From Gorsachius magnificus (Eukaryota > Chordata > Aves > Pelecaniformes > Ardeidae): a DNA stretch of 64,000 nt. Positions 36,255-50,000 of this stretch are shown piece after piece. Location: assembly GCA_034008185.1 (NCBI GenBank), contig CM067109.1, forward strand, positions 56,158,301-56,222,300, given 5' to 3'. Both the position numbers and the translations under genes were made by a program. Under the pieces are notes generated by a model that was not told the origin of the DNA, made no database searches, and saw nothing but the letters and a program-made list of their open reading frames with translations. Position 1 is the first letter of the stretch; the number at the start of each line of letters is the position of its first letter.

Positions 36255-39200
36255 TGTGCTGCAGCATCATCTTGCAGATATAGATCAGCTGTGTCACCAT
36301 TTTACCAGGCCATTAATTAGTGTGGGGGAATCACATGGGATTCACATTTCACTATGCTGCCACTCACTTATCAGTTGCTTATGGGTGTACAAAGAATCAT
36401 TTTGTAGGCACTTCCTGGGCCAGTGTGACTGGGTACCTGAGGGGAAATCAGTGAAAACCTTAGTTCTGCAGTTCAGAGATCTTCCAGTGGCAGCATGCCA
36501 GCACGCTTCTCAGAGGGGAGCCTTTGCTGCTTAAGTCTGTCTGGTGGGGAAGACAGCAGGGTAGCTTGTTACCCTGGGTTGTGGGCTGTGTTGGGTAGTA
36601 TAGGGCTGTCTTTCAGCTGATCCCTGAACATCTGACTGAGGTGGGCTGTAGCTTCAAGCAGTTGATTGTAGGCTAAGGGGCCTCCAGGTCTGACCTGGTG
36701 TCAGTATTCCCAGTGATGTCAGGATTATTATGCGAAGTAGGGCAGTTGTGGTTTCAGGGATTTGGCAAATCATTATAAACTGGGTAGATGCAGCAGGATT
36801 GAAACCCTCCAACTTGGCTACACATACTCTGGCAATGCCCTAACACCACGTATGAAGTACATGCATGAAGTTAGCTGTACGCATGTAAGCCCCCACCACT
36901 ACTGAAACATCCTGGTAAGTGAGACTGGGGTGTGGTCGCAAACTCAGGTTGTTTTGCCTGGTGTTCGGTGATGCCCTGTTGGTGCCAGCAAATTCCTTTT
37001 GCACAAGGCAAATTGTTTATAGGTTAAAAAAAGTAACAGAAGAAAAAAATGCTCTCTTTTCCTCCCCTCTCAACACTTATCAGCAACAGAAGTGTGCTAC
37101 AAAGCCAGGAGATCATTTGCAAAGATGAGGGTTAATCCTCACTGTGTACATCCATGAAAGAAAGAAATGTAAAAGACTGATGGCTCTCTACAAAGGTACT
37201 GTGCATCAGATATGGCTGTATTCTAAAATACATAAAAATAACTTCTTAAAACAGATGGTCTGTCAAGTGGAGGTTACGCTGAGGTCAGGTGGAAAGGGTT
37301 GGGGCTGAGGGATTAGTGTACAGGCTGCCATGCTCAGGCCAAGTGCTGGACTGGCCTCCTGCCTTGGCTCCTGGGAGAGACCAAAGCAGGCAGGACTTCA
37401 CTCTGGAGTAAATGGATGCCTGCTAGAGGGACTGGTGGCTTCTCTTAGGGGACTTGTGGGGATGGTGAGGAGGGACACAGGCTCAGGCACAGACAAGCAC
37501 CCACTTCCAAAGGAACAGGTAGTCCTAGTCCCACTGCTCTATTGTTTTCTGTAGGAACCCCGCTCCTAGCTGGTGCCTGAGTGTCAGCCTGTACCCTATA
37601 GCTGGCTGGTGGGGTGAACCACGTCTCCAATGTCCCATCTCCAGTACCCTAAAGCATCTGCTGCTTTGGTGTCCACTGGTGACTGTGATGTCAGGGAGAG
37701 TGAAGCATGAGGCCGTGATGCACACCTTAGCTCTGGCTGCATTTGCTGTGCTACAGGGAAGAATGAAGGTGTTGGTGGGGTCTTACGGTAAAACATTTCA
37801 TTCAGTTTGATTTGGGAGAGGTGGGACATGTGTCAGGTTGCAGTGGAGTGTGAACCTTGGCCCATCAGTAGGTCTCTCTTAATGTAAAACTGCTGCTCAG
37901 TGCTTCTGTGACAACTAGGCAGTGAAATCCTTGAGGAGGGCTGGACTTCAGCAAGTGAGAGCCATCAGGTAGTCATGCTTGGCTCTTTGATGTTGTTTTC
38001 TAAAAATGGACTTGTGGTTTTTCCTTTTTCATAATCTTGTGTGGGTTTTGTTTGTTTGTTTTTAAGTAGTCTTCTGAGTCCTCAACCTGTATAATTTACT
38101 TGTATCTTGACCTGAAAAAGCAAATGATGGCAAGTAGTTTCCCAGGCTCTGCTTAGATCATTCTAGCAACGGCTATTAGTTGAATCAGCTGGTTTGGGCT
38201 ATACTATTTTTTTTCCTTTCTTTGTGAAAACCAATAAATGAAAGGAAGGCAAAAGCCATTGGAATGCTGGATTATCTTTTTGTTTGTCCTTTCTTAGTAG
38301 CCTGCTTTAAATGTACTAAGGTCTTTGCTTCCTACAAAGATTTGTCTTTAGGTTTTACTTCTCTCCCTGCAGGATAAGGTATGTTTAAAAAAAAAAAGTT
38401 CGTTGCTTTCACAGTAATCTTGTTCTGAATTTCAGACAGCCCTTTAAGTCCCATCAGCAAGCAAGGTAGATTGTTTTTGTGATGATGCGGACTACTGCAA
38501 TTCTATGTTTTGACATAAATGTCACCTAGGAGTGTTTCCTCTTTCTTAAGCTAATGGTGTCTCTGTAACAGTAAGTATCATGAGCCCTCTCTTCCTCCCA
38601 GTATCTCATTGTAATTACACATCTACGAGTTACATTTCAGAAGAATGCTGGAAGTGACACCAGGCTTTATTCCTGGATCAATTAATGAATCCACTCTCAC
38701 CGTCATTTGTCAAACAAAATGATGATTTAGGCTGGTTTATAGTTTGAGTTTGGTTCTTTTTGGTTTTGTTTTTTTTTTCTCATTTGCTTTGTAGTGGTTT
38801 TGATGGTGTAAATAACCAGGGAGTGACTGCATCTCACCAACTTTGCTATTTTTCTGTGATCCACTTAAAATAATCATTACGCTTTGCATCCTGCTGCATA
38901 ATTCTGTTTCTAAATGATAAGGAGTTTGCCTTCAACTGAGGACTTCGTGGATCTTTATCTTAACCTTCACACAATAGCTTTCCTATTTGGAAAAGTGTCA
39001 TACTGAAACTAAATTTTCAAGTAGGGAGTGAGGCAGGAGATGTTACTCTCATAGATGATGCTGTTCCCCCTCTAGCATGTTCACCCAGTTTAGAGACTGA
39101 GGTGGAGAAGAGACTCGGGTACCAAAGCTACCAGAGTGTTAAATTCAGTTTACATTGGATTGGAAATGCTTGCGTACGAGTAGTAAGATTTTAATGTCTT

Positions 39201-41711
39201 ACCTAATACTCCACTAAATGTCTGAACTAAGCTTCACATTAAATATCTTGGGAACATCTTGTTACAATTCCATAAAAAGTGACTATTTATAGAAGTTCCT
39301 TTTAATTCTTTTCTTTTGCATACAGCCAGGTACTGATATTTTTGGTAGCACCAGTAGTTCGTTTGTTCCAAAAAACCTTAGTATGAGATATATTTGAATG
39401 GTTCTTATATTTGGTCTACATTATGCAGTCATACTGGTGTTTGGAAGTAATTTTGACTAATACTTTTTAATGTGTATATGAAAGATCCTGTCACTCTTTC
39501 CTCTAAGTGTCCATTTAAAGGCACTGCAATTCAGTAATTTATTTGCAGTACTTCTAGCTGCTTCGGTTATTGGCTCCTCACACTGCAGCTCTCTGCAGCC
39601 TTGCACACCCAACTGCATACGTTTGTCCTCATCATGCCACACCATGAATGTGAAGAATCTGTTCAGAGAGATTGCGGGATTCCTGGAGAGAACTGGGTCC
39701 TTCACCAGCGAGCTCTTCAGTGCCTAACTTGCTTGCCCATTGACCTGATTTAGAAGCCCAGGCAGAATAGGATGAGTCAGTAATCACATATGTAAGTAGA
39801 CAGAACTGGCAGGATCGGAAGCTGAGGCTACCTTTTGACCAAGGATGAGAATGTAATTGTTCCCTTTATCTGATGACGCTTCCTGCTTTTCAACGCGTGG
39901 ATGGAAGATGCACTGCAGTGTAGGCTGACAGTGAGTTGCCTTTCTTGAGCAGTTAAGTTGGGAGTGTGAACTAAATTGGCCAAACGAGAAATTAATTAAC
40001 AGTTTTTCCATGTCCTGCATGACTTTGCTAAACAGTAAGCTGTTTTAAGTGGAAGGGGTTATTTCCTCCTCTGGTTGTATTTTGAAGCAGAGAAAATGTC
40101 CTCACACTGCCTTGCTCTGGTAGACCAACTTGTCAGATAAGCCCTCTGGGAAGTAATGAGATGTTTAGTTTACGGACTCCATCGGCACTTCCAAACTGTG
40201 GCAACCACTCCTTGGTTTTGCCAACAGCAGGGTGCTGTTGAGTAAGTTGGAAGCAAATTCCTGAACAGCTGGGGAACTTAAGTGTCAAAAACTGAGGAAG
40301 TACAGATTTTGCTCAGTAGAAATACTGCACCAGAACACAGATGTAAAAATCTTTGCAGTTGTGGAGTTGGGCCTAAATTCCAAGTCATTCTTACCCCTCA
40401 TGTTGATGTGAGGGGAACATGTCTCACAGCTATCTGCAAAAGCCCCACTGGGCATGATTGGTGAAATTCCCATGGAGAGCAGCGGAGTACATGTCGGTAG
40501 CCTGACTCAAAAGCCATAGTTCAGAGCCCTAGTTTCCAGGTAGGAAGTATGTTCTCCTTGCATGCCTAACAGATAAGCTTTTGTAATAGCAGGTGCATTG
40601 CCCTGTCACCTTCTGCCTCAGCTTCAGAAGTCTACAAATTCAAATTCACAATACTGCCAAGCCTGTCAGGTAAGGAACTCTGGAAGCTTAAATACAGTGC
40701 CAGAAAGATACATGAAAGAATGTAATTAACAAAATGGCTGTCTGAAAAGTAAATACCCATAAATTCCTTACATTGTCTTTGGTTCTGTTAAGCAAGAATA
40801 AATAAGTGGGAGATGCACAAATCGAGTGGCAGGTACTTGTTGCTTTTATTGCATGTAGCAATGGCATTGAGGATTCAGTTAATTTTTCATGGGGGTTTTT
40901 TTGGATCCTGATTGATAAAAATTGAATAGCCTTTTAAGGCCTAGCAAAGCTTTTACAATTTAAAAGGGCAAACTTGTACTTAACACAACAGCATCCTAAC
41001 TAAAATCAATGCATGTACTTTGAGTGGGCATAACAGATTCTTGTTAACTTTTATGAAATAAACTTGCTATGATCAGAGTGGCTTGCTCGGCTGGAACAAA
41101 GCTTTACAGAGAAACCCAGGACGTTCTGGATTGATTCTTGTTTTCACACTGCTCTCTCTTTGGATTATAACAGCACAAGAGTATTCGTAATAAGAGGGAA
41201 TAGTTATGTAGCACTGCACATTTTCAGAGCACTGCATACCCACTAGTTAATCAGTCACTCTGTCACCTTCATGAGAGAGGAAGTAGTTAGTTATTATTAT
41301 CCCTGTGATTATAGGTAGGGGAGTGGAGACAAAGGCTATGTCTAAGTTAGCAAATAGTGTGAATGGGAGAGTGGGTCTGTAGGGCAAAATAGCAGATGCG
41401 GAGAATCTCATGTCCATGTCGCCGGGTTTATTTTGCTTTTAAACAGGTCTAGTCTGATCCCAAGAACTAAATGCTGGGTTGTGGCTAGAATGCATTAGGT
41501 GTGGTCATTAACTTCCATTTTTACTGGTTTCATGCTAAAGGAATCAATCTTCTCACTTTCTGATGATCATAAAGGAGGGCACAGTGAGCAAGGGAGATGA
41601 GAAAGTTCATTTCAAAAGTGTTCTCCTGAACCTAGCTTAGACTAGTGTATGTCTACCCAGAGTGCTTCTCTGGCAAATGGTTTCAGGTGGGAGTTTTGCC
41701 ATGCCTACAGG
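36255..41711 (+). other. Intron 1 segment without recognised elements
   Basis: Mixed composition, somewhat richer in GC around 36.4-37.8 and 39.5-40.5 kb, but with no recognised exon, transposon or RNA gene. The slightly GC-rich blocks could be old, unrecognised repeats. Confidence 0.4.
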
Positions 41712-42089
41712 TTAGTTGTTTAACCTGGAGAACAGGAGGCTGAGGGGAGGCCTTACTGCTCTCTACAACTACCTGAAAGGACGTTGTAGTGAGGTGGGTG
41801 TTGGTCTCTTCTCCCAAGTAGCAAGGGATAGGATGAGGGGAAACAGCCTCAAGTTGCACCAGGGGAGGTTTAGATCAGATATTAGGAAATATTTCTTCAC
41901 TGAAAGGATTGTCAAGCATTGGAAGAGGCTGCCCAGGGAAGTGGTGGAGTCCCTGTCCCTGGGGGTATTTAAAAGACAGGTAGATGTGGTGCTTAGGGAC
42001 ATGGTCTAGTGATGGACTTGAGCATGTTAGGTTAACAGTTGGACTCGATGATCTAAGTGTCTTTTCTTACCTAAATGATTCTATGATTT
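41712..42089 (+). mobile_element. CR1 LINE 3' fragment with intact ORF tail
   Basis: A third plus-strand CR1 fragment. It keeps one uninterrupted frame from 41716 to the natural stop at 42007-42009: [20 protein letters not shown] early, [20 protein letters not shown] in the middle, ending LRDMV. This is the C-terminal end of the CR1 ORF2 protein, after the reverse-transcriptase catalytic core, so it is not functional. The 3' part contains GTTGGACTCGATGATCT and ends near ATGATTCTATGATTT at 42074-42088. The intact frame and distinct wording suggest a younger or less decayed copy of yet another subfamily. Confidence 0.9.
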
Positions 42090-43979
42090 TCAGAGCCGCT
42101 AAGCACAGCTAAACTGGAAAAAGGCTTACGTTTGCAGGCGTCTCCAAATAGCATTTTATGTATGTGGAACAAAAACTTGGCCCTGGTGGTTGGCTACTAC
42201 CCTGCACAAAAGTGATGGAACCTCAGGAATTTTCCCTCCCTGTTAGTGCTGAGAGAAAATGAAATACTAGTCCTATGAAACAGGTTGATTTAGGTTTAGA
42301 AGCATCTTTTAATTAAGTGTGATTTTCGTGAAGAACATAAGCTACTTACTGTCTTTTTCTGTACCTTTTTCTGTATATCAGTGCCAGTAGTAATTTGAAG
42401 TCATTAGTCCATTACGTGAAAAAACTTTGACTATATTGTCCTCTTTAGTATCTTTTATTTTAAATTATCTGAACCATTAATGATATTTCACTTGTCCTTT
42501 TCTTCACTTTCGATGTGTGACCCTGTAGAAAGTTTACATTGCAGCACAATTAATTGATTAGAGAAGTGTTTATTCTTTGATTAGGCTTTGTCAAAAGTCT
42601 TTGTTTATTATTTGTCTTTGTTAACATCTAAATTACCAGTCTTGCTTGATTTGACTTTCTTTCAGTTAATGGTTACAGCTACTGTCAATTCACATCAACA
42701 TTCTTCAACAGAAGCATCAGAAAACCAGGAGATAATGACAATAAATGTTTTTGATCTTAAAAAGAAGTTATTGAGCTGGGAAGAATACAAACAACCTTTC
42801 AGGCTGTCCTTTTGTCAGAAAGGAGTGAAAGATAGCTCTCCTTCTGTCTCTCTTCACATGTGCAAGTATATTCATACAGCTTTTAAAATAACTTTGACCT
42901 ACACAGTGTGTGTGGCTGCACAGTAGTGGTGTTAGAATGAGAAGTTTGATGCTGGCTTTCCTATGTGTCAGTTCTGTGTCTACCGAAATGACATGGACTT
43001 GAATTTTTTCAAGCTTCAAGTGAGCCAGATGCCTTTAACTTGGTGTACGATAATCTTTTACACATTTCTCGGAAGGTTTTTGGTCACCAATAAAAGTGGG
43101 AAAGAAAATTTTCATTTAATAGAGAGATGGGAAGCTTTTGATCAGGTGGTTGGTAGAGCACATTTAAAGTGTTGGAGAAGTACATCTCAGAAATTATCCT
43201 ACACTAACTGGGGGGAAAAATGAATCTTAGTCCATCAATTGAGTTTGTAAGGGAGCAAGCTATTACACTGTAATGTTACAGCAGTCAAATACTGCCCTAA
43301 TTGTGATCTTGCGTGATACCAAAAGCAAAAAGCTCCATCTAGGCTATAATTCACCACCATGGATCTTGTGTTATTTTTGGTAAGAAGAATAGTTGTTTAT
43401 TAGTAAGATGAAGAGGAGAAAGCAAAACATGTAAAGACTCTCGAGACGAGATTGGAGCTAGATAGTCTGCTAGCTGAATTCACAGGACGTGGAAATATAA
43501 AATATTAACTTCATTGTCCAACTTCACAGACAAAGAGAATCAGACTGTCTCTCATGCCTTGCAGAAAATCAATAAATATCTCATAAATTTGATTAGAAAG
43601 ATGATCAGCTCAAGTAAACAAATCGCAGTGTAATTATATGATGCATTAACTTCTAACTAAGCTTGCTGGTAAAGTACATAAAAAGACGCATCTATTCATG
43701 TAGCATTATGTTAGCAATCCTTACTTGCAAAAGCCAAGACATTTTTGTTTAATAGCAGTCTGTTCTGTGGCAGTATTGTATACAGTATTGCTGGTAGGAT
43801 GCATGTGAACCAACTACTCCACACCAGCAGTTGACATAAAGGAATTGCCTCTTTGCCCTAGGAGGTCATGTTGGTGATTTAGTAGCTGTCAGTAATGAAC
43901 TGTTGTTGCAGTATGAAAGTACCCAGTGCCATAGGTGGCTTCAGACACCATCTCTCTGATTTGACATAGAAATGAGCTC

Positions 43980-44018
43980 ATTACCATGTATCACTGTGGT
44001 TCAGTGATACATTGTAAT
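43980..44018. repeat. Near-perfect hairpin, 17-bp stem
   Basis: The left arm ATGTATCACTG (43986-43996) and right arm CAGTGATACAT (44002-44012) are exact reverse complements around the 5-base loop TGGTT. After one C/T mismatch the stem continues with ATTAC (43980-43984) pairing GTAAT (44014-44018). The stem is short for a microRNA precursor, and no repeat family is recognised. Confidence 0.85.
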
Positions 44019-47000
44019 ACACTGTGGTGTACTTAGGTTCATTGTTACCGAGGTTCTAATAAGATTCCGGCTGGGATGGTTAAACCATTTGCTCTTCTGA
44101 AGAGTGTTGGGTTGGTAGGTTTTAAAAGGCTTTAGGCAAGGTTAGTTATAGCATAAAATAGTGCAATAAATAAAGGTGGGAAACTGAAACAAAGACTATA
44201 TTTACCAAAACCTACTTGCCAAGTCAGAAAGGTGCCAGAAGTAGAGCACATTACCTGGATCCTAGTTCAGTTCCTTTCCCAGCGAGCCTTTGTGGTTCAT
44301 AAATCAAAGAAAATAATTTATGCCTAGTTAAGTGAATTGCAGGCTTGGTGCTTCATACTAGCTCCAAGCTGCACAATCCCTGGCTACAGCAAAGCTCCAG
44401 GCAATGTCCTTCCCTATATACTTGATCTAGATGGCTTTTCCCAGCATGAGAGATGCATTACTGTTTAGTAGTCCACAAACAAAAAGTTAGGAAGTCACTG
44501 TCCCTTCTGCTTGCTTTAACCTGTAGAGCTTCAGTAGTGGTCAGTGTTTGTACTCCTCTGTTATGCTTATTCAGAATATAAGCGCATTTCAGCAGTGGTG
44601 TGATTCAACCCAGGATGTTGTCTGTAAAAGGCCCTTGAGTGAAGGCCAGCACCACAAAGAAACCTCATATTTTCTCACTGGTAATTCATAATAGTCCTGC
44701 CTGGAATAGCCCAAAGCGAACACAGGTTAGAACAGTCCAGTGTGTGCTGAATGTAATTTTGTCCTTTTCAAAGTGTAGGTACTTCAGCATGTTAGGGCAT
44801 ATTGATCTGGACTCTTGCAAAGGCAGTCCAGGAATAATCAGTGGGCCAGTTAATTGCTGTGCAAGTGGTTGCAGGCCATGAATGTTCTTGCAGGGCTCAC
44901 TCACATGCTCAGAGCAGAAGTAGCGTACACACATACTGTCATCACTGTGCACATGCGTAGTAAAGCCAGTGCTTTCTGGGAGTGCCAGGCTTGCTGTGTG
45001 CGTGCCAGCAGTGCGGTTGCATTGTGGTTGTGGAGAAAGCCCAGTGATTTCATAAATGTGTCAGGCATGTGGGCTGTATACAGATTGGGTATATGACAGC
45101 CTCTGGAAAGTTCTGCTTTTATTGCTTATTTGCTGTAGGTCCTCCCCTGCAGCAGGGAAACATCATGGCCAGCAACCCTGTACCACCAGATAGTAGGTGG
45201 CCTTCTGACATGAAGCTTGTTTTCTGTTCATCTGCAGAAATAGGGATGGATGCATTTCAGTCTAGCTGATTCAGGAAATACCTGTGCAAGGGAAGAGAAG
45301 AATCTAAGACACTTTATGCTTAGACCACAATACTTAAGGCTACAAAAATGTAGAACTTTTTTCAAATTTCACATACCTTTCAGAGTTAATTAAATACTTA
45401 GATTGCCTGCAGTCATCTGTTGTTCAAGACATAAAGTGTTTGTATGATTGGAAGCTGGTATACAGATACAGAGTACAAATCACTGCATCTGCACTTATTT
45501 TGTCCCAGACTGTTGTCACAGCATCTGTGTTTTCCTGAAGACAGCTAATGCACCTTCTATTGGAGGGTATATGCTCAGAAGGGAGTAGGTATGGTCATGG
45601 AATGCCAGTAAGCAGTTTTAAATAAGTCCAAATGGCATTGTGTGGAGATATAGTGTGAATAGAGTAGCTTGTCTGCCCATAGACTGCCCTTGATACTGAA
45701 TTCTGTCTTTAAAAAATCATAAAGATGCAAAGCAACAACATAGGTAACATTTTAACTGTGATTTTAAATAGATAGCGCATGTAGAAAAATGTGTGCATTT
45801 TTTTTTATCTCAGTAAAATCTAGCATGCAGCTGACATTTATAGGGAAAAAAAAAACACCAAGCAAGAAAAACGGCCTTGAAGTTGGTTCTAACTGGTACA
45901 TACTTATTGGTTAAGTACCAAAAGCCTTTAAAAGTAATGCAGGAAAGTGTCATTGATAACTGTTCTTTTTGATTGTTTAGAAATAAGTAAAGTTTTCTGT
46001 AATGAAAATTAACAATAACAACGTAGACACATCGGTGAGGAACTGTTCTGAGAGCTGGTAAATCACATATAAAAAGGTGTAACCACACCGGGGTCACACG
46101 TCTTTTCATTGTGGTAAATGTATGTTTCACCTCTGCATTGAGAAGGAATGGCTTCATGACCTGTACACCTAGTTTGGTGATGTAACAAAATACCTTGCAA
46201 AGTATTGTTTTTCAAATAGAAGTTAAAAAGCATTAAAGTAGTTTATTAATAAACTTATAACAGTAGAGCTGCACTAGTATAAATGTAGGGAATTAGCGGA
46301 AAATGAAGTGTTCTGCTTTCATTTGATAGTTTAGTTTAAAAATATAGTGGTTGCTAGAAAATTACAGAGTGAGAAGTAAATTTATCTTAATTTGTTAGTA
46401 TACTATAACATAGAATAAGTAACTTTTTAGGATAGTGTTTTAACATGTTTAATCTTCCCTTTAACTACTGAGTCTAGAAGGATTTACTGAAATAAAAGAG
46501 TACTAATAAATTAGCTTGATAAAGGTTGACATTTGCGCATAACTGAAGCTACCCATGCAAAAACCACTATGGAGCAGCTGATGACTGGTAACTGCTCACT
46601 ATCATGGTAACTCTGTTCTTAGGCTCCTCTCTCCCATGTTAAAAACTATTCAGGTACTTAGGTTACTAAGTAATGGACAAAGAGTTTTTGAAAGCATCTA
46701 ATGCTGCTTATTCCTTATTTTTCAAGAATGCCTCTAAAATGATTAAAATACACATTGCAGTATATGCTTTTTATCTCTAGTCTCAGTTTTTTACCCTCAT
46801 GCATATTAATAAGGCCATAGTTGGCAGTAATCTGTTGGGACTACTTAAAGAGTAAGGATGCTAGAATAAAATCCTTAATAAGGATCACAGAAAAAAAAGG
46901 GGGGTTATGATTAACCTTTCCTGAGGTCATTAGCACTTTCTTTAATTTCTTTTTCCAAGCTGTTCTGTAACAATGTTTTTGAATTGTGACTATGTCTTTT

Positions 47001-50000
47001 CTTTACTACTGATATCAGTGGAATCAGTATAGGAGGACAGAACAATTACAAAGGGGGGTGGGGGGGCTGTCTTTTTTTTTCCCCTCATTCCTGAAAACAG
47101 CCTGAACATGCTTGGGTGTGCTTAGCTGCAACAAGGTTTACAATTTATTGTAGTTCTGGTCATGGAATATTAGTATTTTGTCCCTAAGCTGCATAGCGTA
47201 AAAATCTCTATTTTTATGCAAATACGATGTGAGTTCTGTCTTACAAACTCAGATTTCAGAAATAACTTTGCTTTTAAGAGTCAGGAATTTATCTTTTCAG
47301 GATTTTCACATTTTGGAAGTTTGTTATTAAAAATGTAGGGAACTCTCTCTTATTTTCTGACTTTCCAAGTTATTTTGTTGGAAAAAAAAGCACTTGGCAG
47401 GTTGAAGCTATATGATGCCTGACAAAAGTGCTAGTCTCTGAAAATTTGTGCAGAAGACTTTAAGATGTGGTTCTTTCTTCATCTTTAGAAAACAGGTGAA
47501 ACTCTGAAGTGCAGAAAGCTGTGAAGATGGCACGAGAAAACTTGACCATCAGATTTTAAAGCTATTCTCAGATCAATCAAATCAATCAATCAAGAAGGAT
47601 TGATACTTATCTGAATAGAAACACTCATTTTAAATTTTCTGTCAGGGAGTAACACAGGACGTATGGGATTCACTCATCTATTGCCTTGTTTTAACCCATT
47701 TCTACAGTTTTATTGTTTGTCTGCCACAGTGAGGAAGTAGTCTTTAACTGCATAGTTTGGTCAACTAAGTTGCTTTATCAGAGTTGACAAATGTACTGTT
47801 GTTTATTAGATAACATTTTTCCAAAACAGCTACAAATTGCAGACCATCCCCAAAACACTTCAGTTATCTTTTATGGGACTGTTCCTGTGTGCCAGGCGTT
47901 AGAGGACCAACCTCTGGCCATAAAAGTCAGAATGGTTACAAGTTAAAAGAGAAAATCAGCTGCAGTTTCTTCATGGCAAATGTTTTTGAGGAGGCAACTG
48001 CTAATTAGCATGAGGTGTTGATTATACTGACGTGCATGGCGTGATTCAGCAGCTTCTGTGTACTTACCTAGGACGGTGCAGTGGTTAATTTTTTACTAAG
48101 GTGCAAAGGCTTCCAGCAGTGTTTGGGTCTGTAGGGTAGTAGTGTTGGAGCAGCTGGGCTTTTTCTTCCATTTCTTCTATGACACATAAGACAGCTGGGG
48201 TCAGCAAAGTCTCCCAAAAACTGGCAGCTGACCAGACGAAAAAGGATAGTTCAGAACTACCTGGGTATTGCATTGGCTTCTGCTTCCCATTGCTCTTGAA
48301 AACAAACATCTTGTAAAGCATGGAGTAGGGTTGGCCACCGCTGCTGACACCTGTGGCATCCTAATTTTTTTCCAGTCACCTCTTGCTCACCAGTGTGACA
48401 GCAGCCAAATGGCTCCACGTTGCCTATGCTTGACGGCTCAGGAGAGGGCTTAAAACTCACCGGAAGCAAGTTCTGCGCTGTGAGCTTCACAGGGAACTGT
48501 CTTGCCTGCTTCTTGTCTGCAAGTGGAAGAGAGGCTCCTCCCTTGTACTGCCTCGCTGAGGGCTGAGCCGTGCCTGTGCCGGGGGGAGCTGACTGGCACT
48601 TTGCAGGGTCATGTCGCAGGCAGGGGAGGTTTCTTTCACATGCAGCTCTTCCCTCCTGACTTGCACGGTACAGAGACTTGCAGAGAGAGGTTGGATAGCT
48701 GCTGGTGGGTTCACGAGAAGAAGTTCTTGTCCAAAGGGCGTGCTCATCGCTGGCAGCAATGCCATAGCTGTCTTCAGAGGTTATTTTGCAAATTCTGCAG
48801 AATGGTGCCGAAAGCTGTACGGTGGGGTCTGTTTGTCAGAAACTGTGAAGTTAGCAGGGGAAACAGCGTTTGTCTCAATACTCTTCTTCGTGTTTGAAAT
48901 TGTTAGCATTTTCAACACTTGTACTCTCCATAAAATTAATTTTTATTACACAAGATTGAAGGCCTTGAGGGCAGTAGTGGTGTTATGCTGGCTTTTTATA
49001 CATTGGAAAGATCTAGGCTATTTTTTAGTCTTTGTAAGCTATTATCTGTAATTTCTTTCTTTCTTCCTTCCTTCCTCTTAGAGCAAACCTGAGAATGAAG
49101 AAAATATTTTTAATAACTTATGTTGCGTTTCCCAGAGTTTTTCATATGCTTTTAGACAGTCCAATCCTATATAAAAGGCAATTAAGAGACTACATTTTAT
49201 CAAAAATAATTTAACTTTTAACTTGAAAACTGGTGTAATTTCAGATCAGATGTTTCCTCCACATGTTCACGCACAGGGGCCTCCTTGCAGATGCAGGCCG
49301 GGTGTAACTCTAAATAAGCTCGTTTTTTTCTTTGTTACTGTGTTTTTACTGTAAGGGTATAAAAAGAGCAACACAAAAGTAGAAGTAAATACAGAGGTGC
49401 CAAATATAATCACCTTTCAGCATCGTGCCATTGTGGTTGTTGGAAGTAAACCCTTGTTTAGCTTTGGACGGTTAACTCTGTGGTTTGTGCTGACAGCTGG
49501 ATGTGTGCTTGGTTGTTCAGTTGGGTTTTTTTTAGTTGAACTGAAATTACAATACAAAAATTTATAAAGAATGTTGACTTGTAAGGATAACATTTTAATA
49601 GCCTAAAACATAAACTAAAAATTGGGACTGGAACACTTTTCATTTTACTATTGTGCAAAGGAATGACGTGTAAAATAAATGTTTACTTCCTGGAAGTAAA
49701 AGTTTCCTCTAGAAAGAAAAGAAACAGCTAACAAACTAGAAGTCTGTCCCCCCACCACCTTGCCCCTGTGTGACCTGCAACTGCATTATGGTTCTTTGCC
49801 CTGAGAGTTAAATTTGTATATATTTTGGTGTACAAAATCAGAATAGGAGCAGATTCTCAGTGTAAGCGTGTTCTCAAGTATCTTGCTTATGGCAGTGAAA
49901 ATGGCTAGCAATATATTTGATGTAATCTCTGTGAAACTAGATGCAAGAGTAACTAGTGAAAAGCAGAATTATATGAATGCCCGTAAACCAAAAACCCAGC

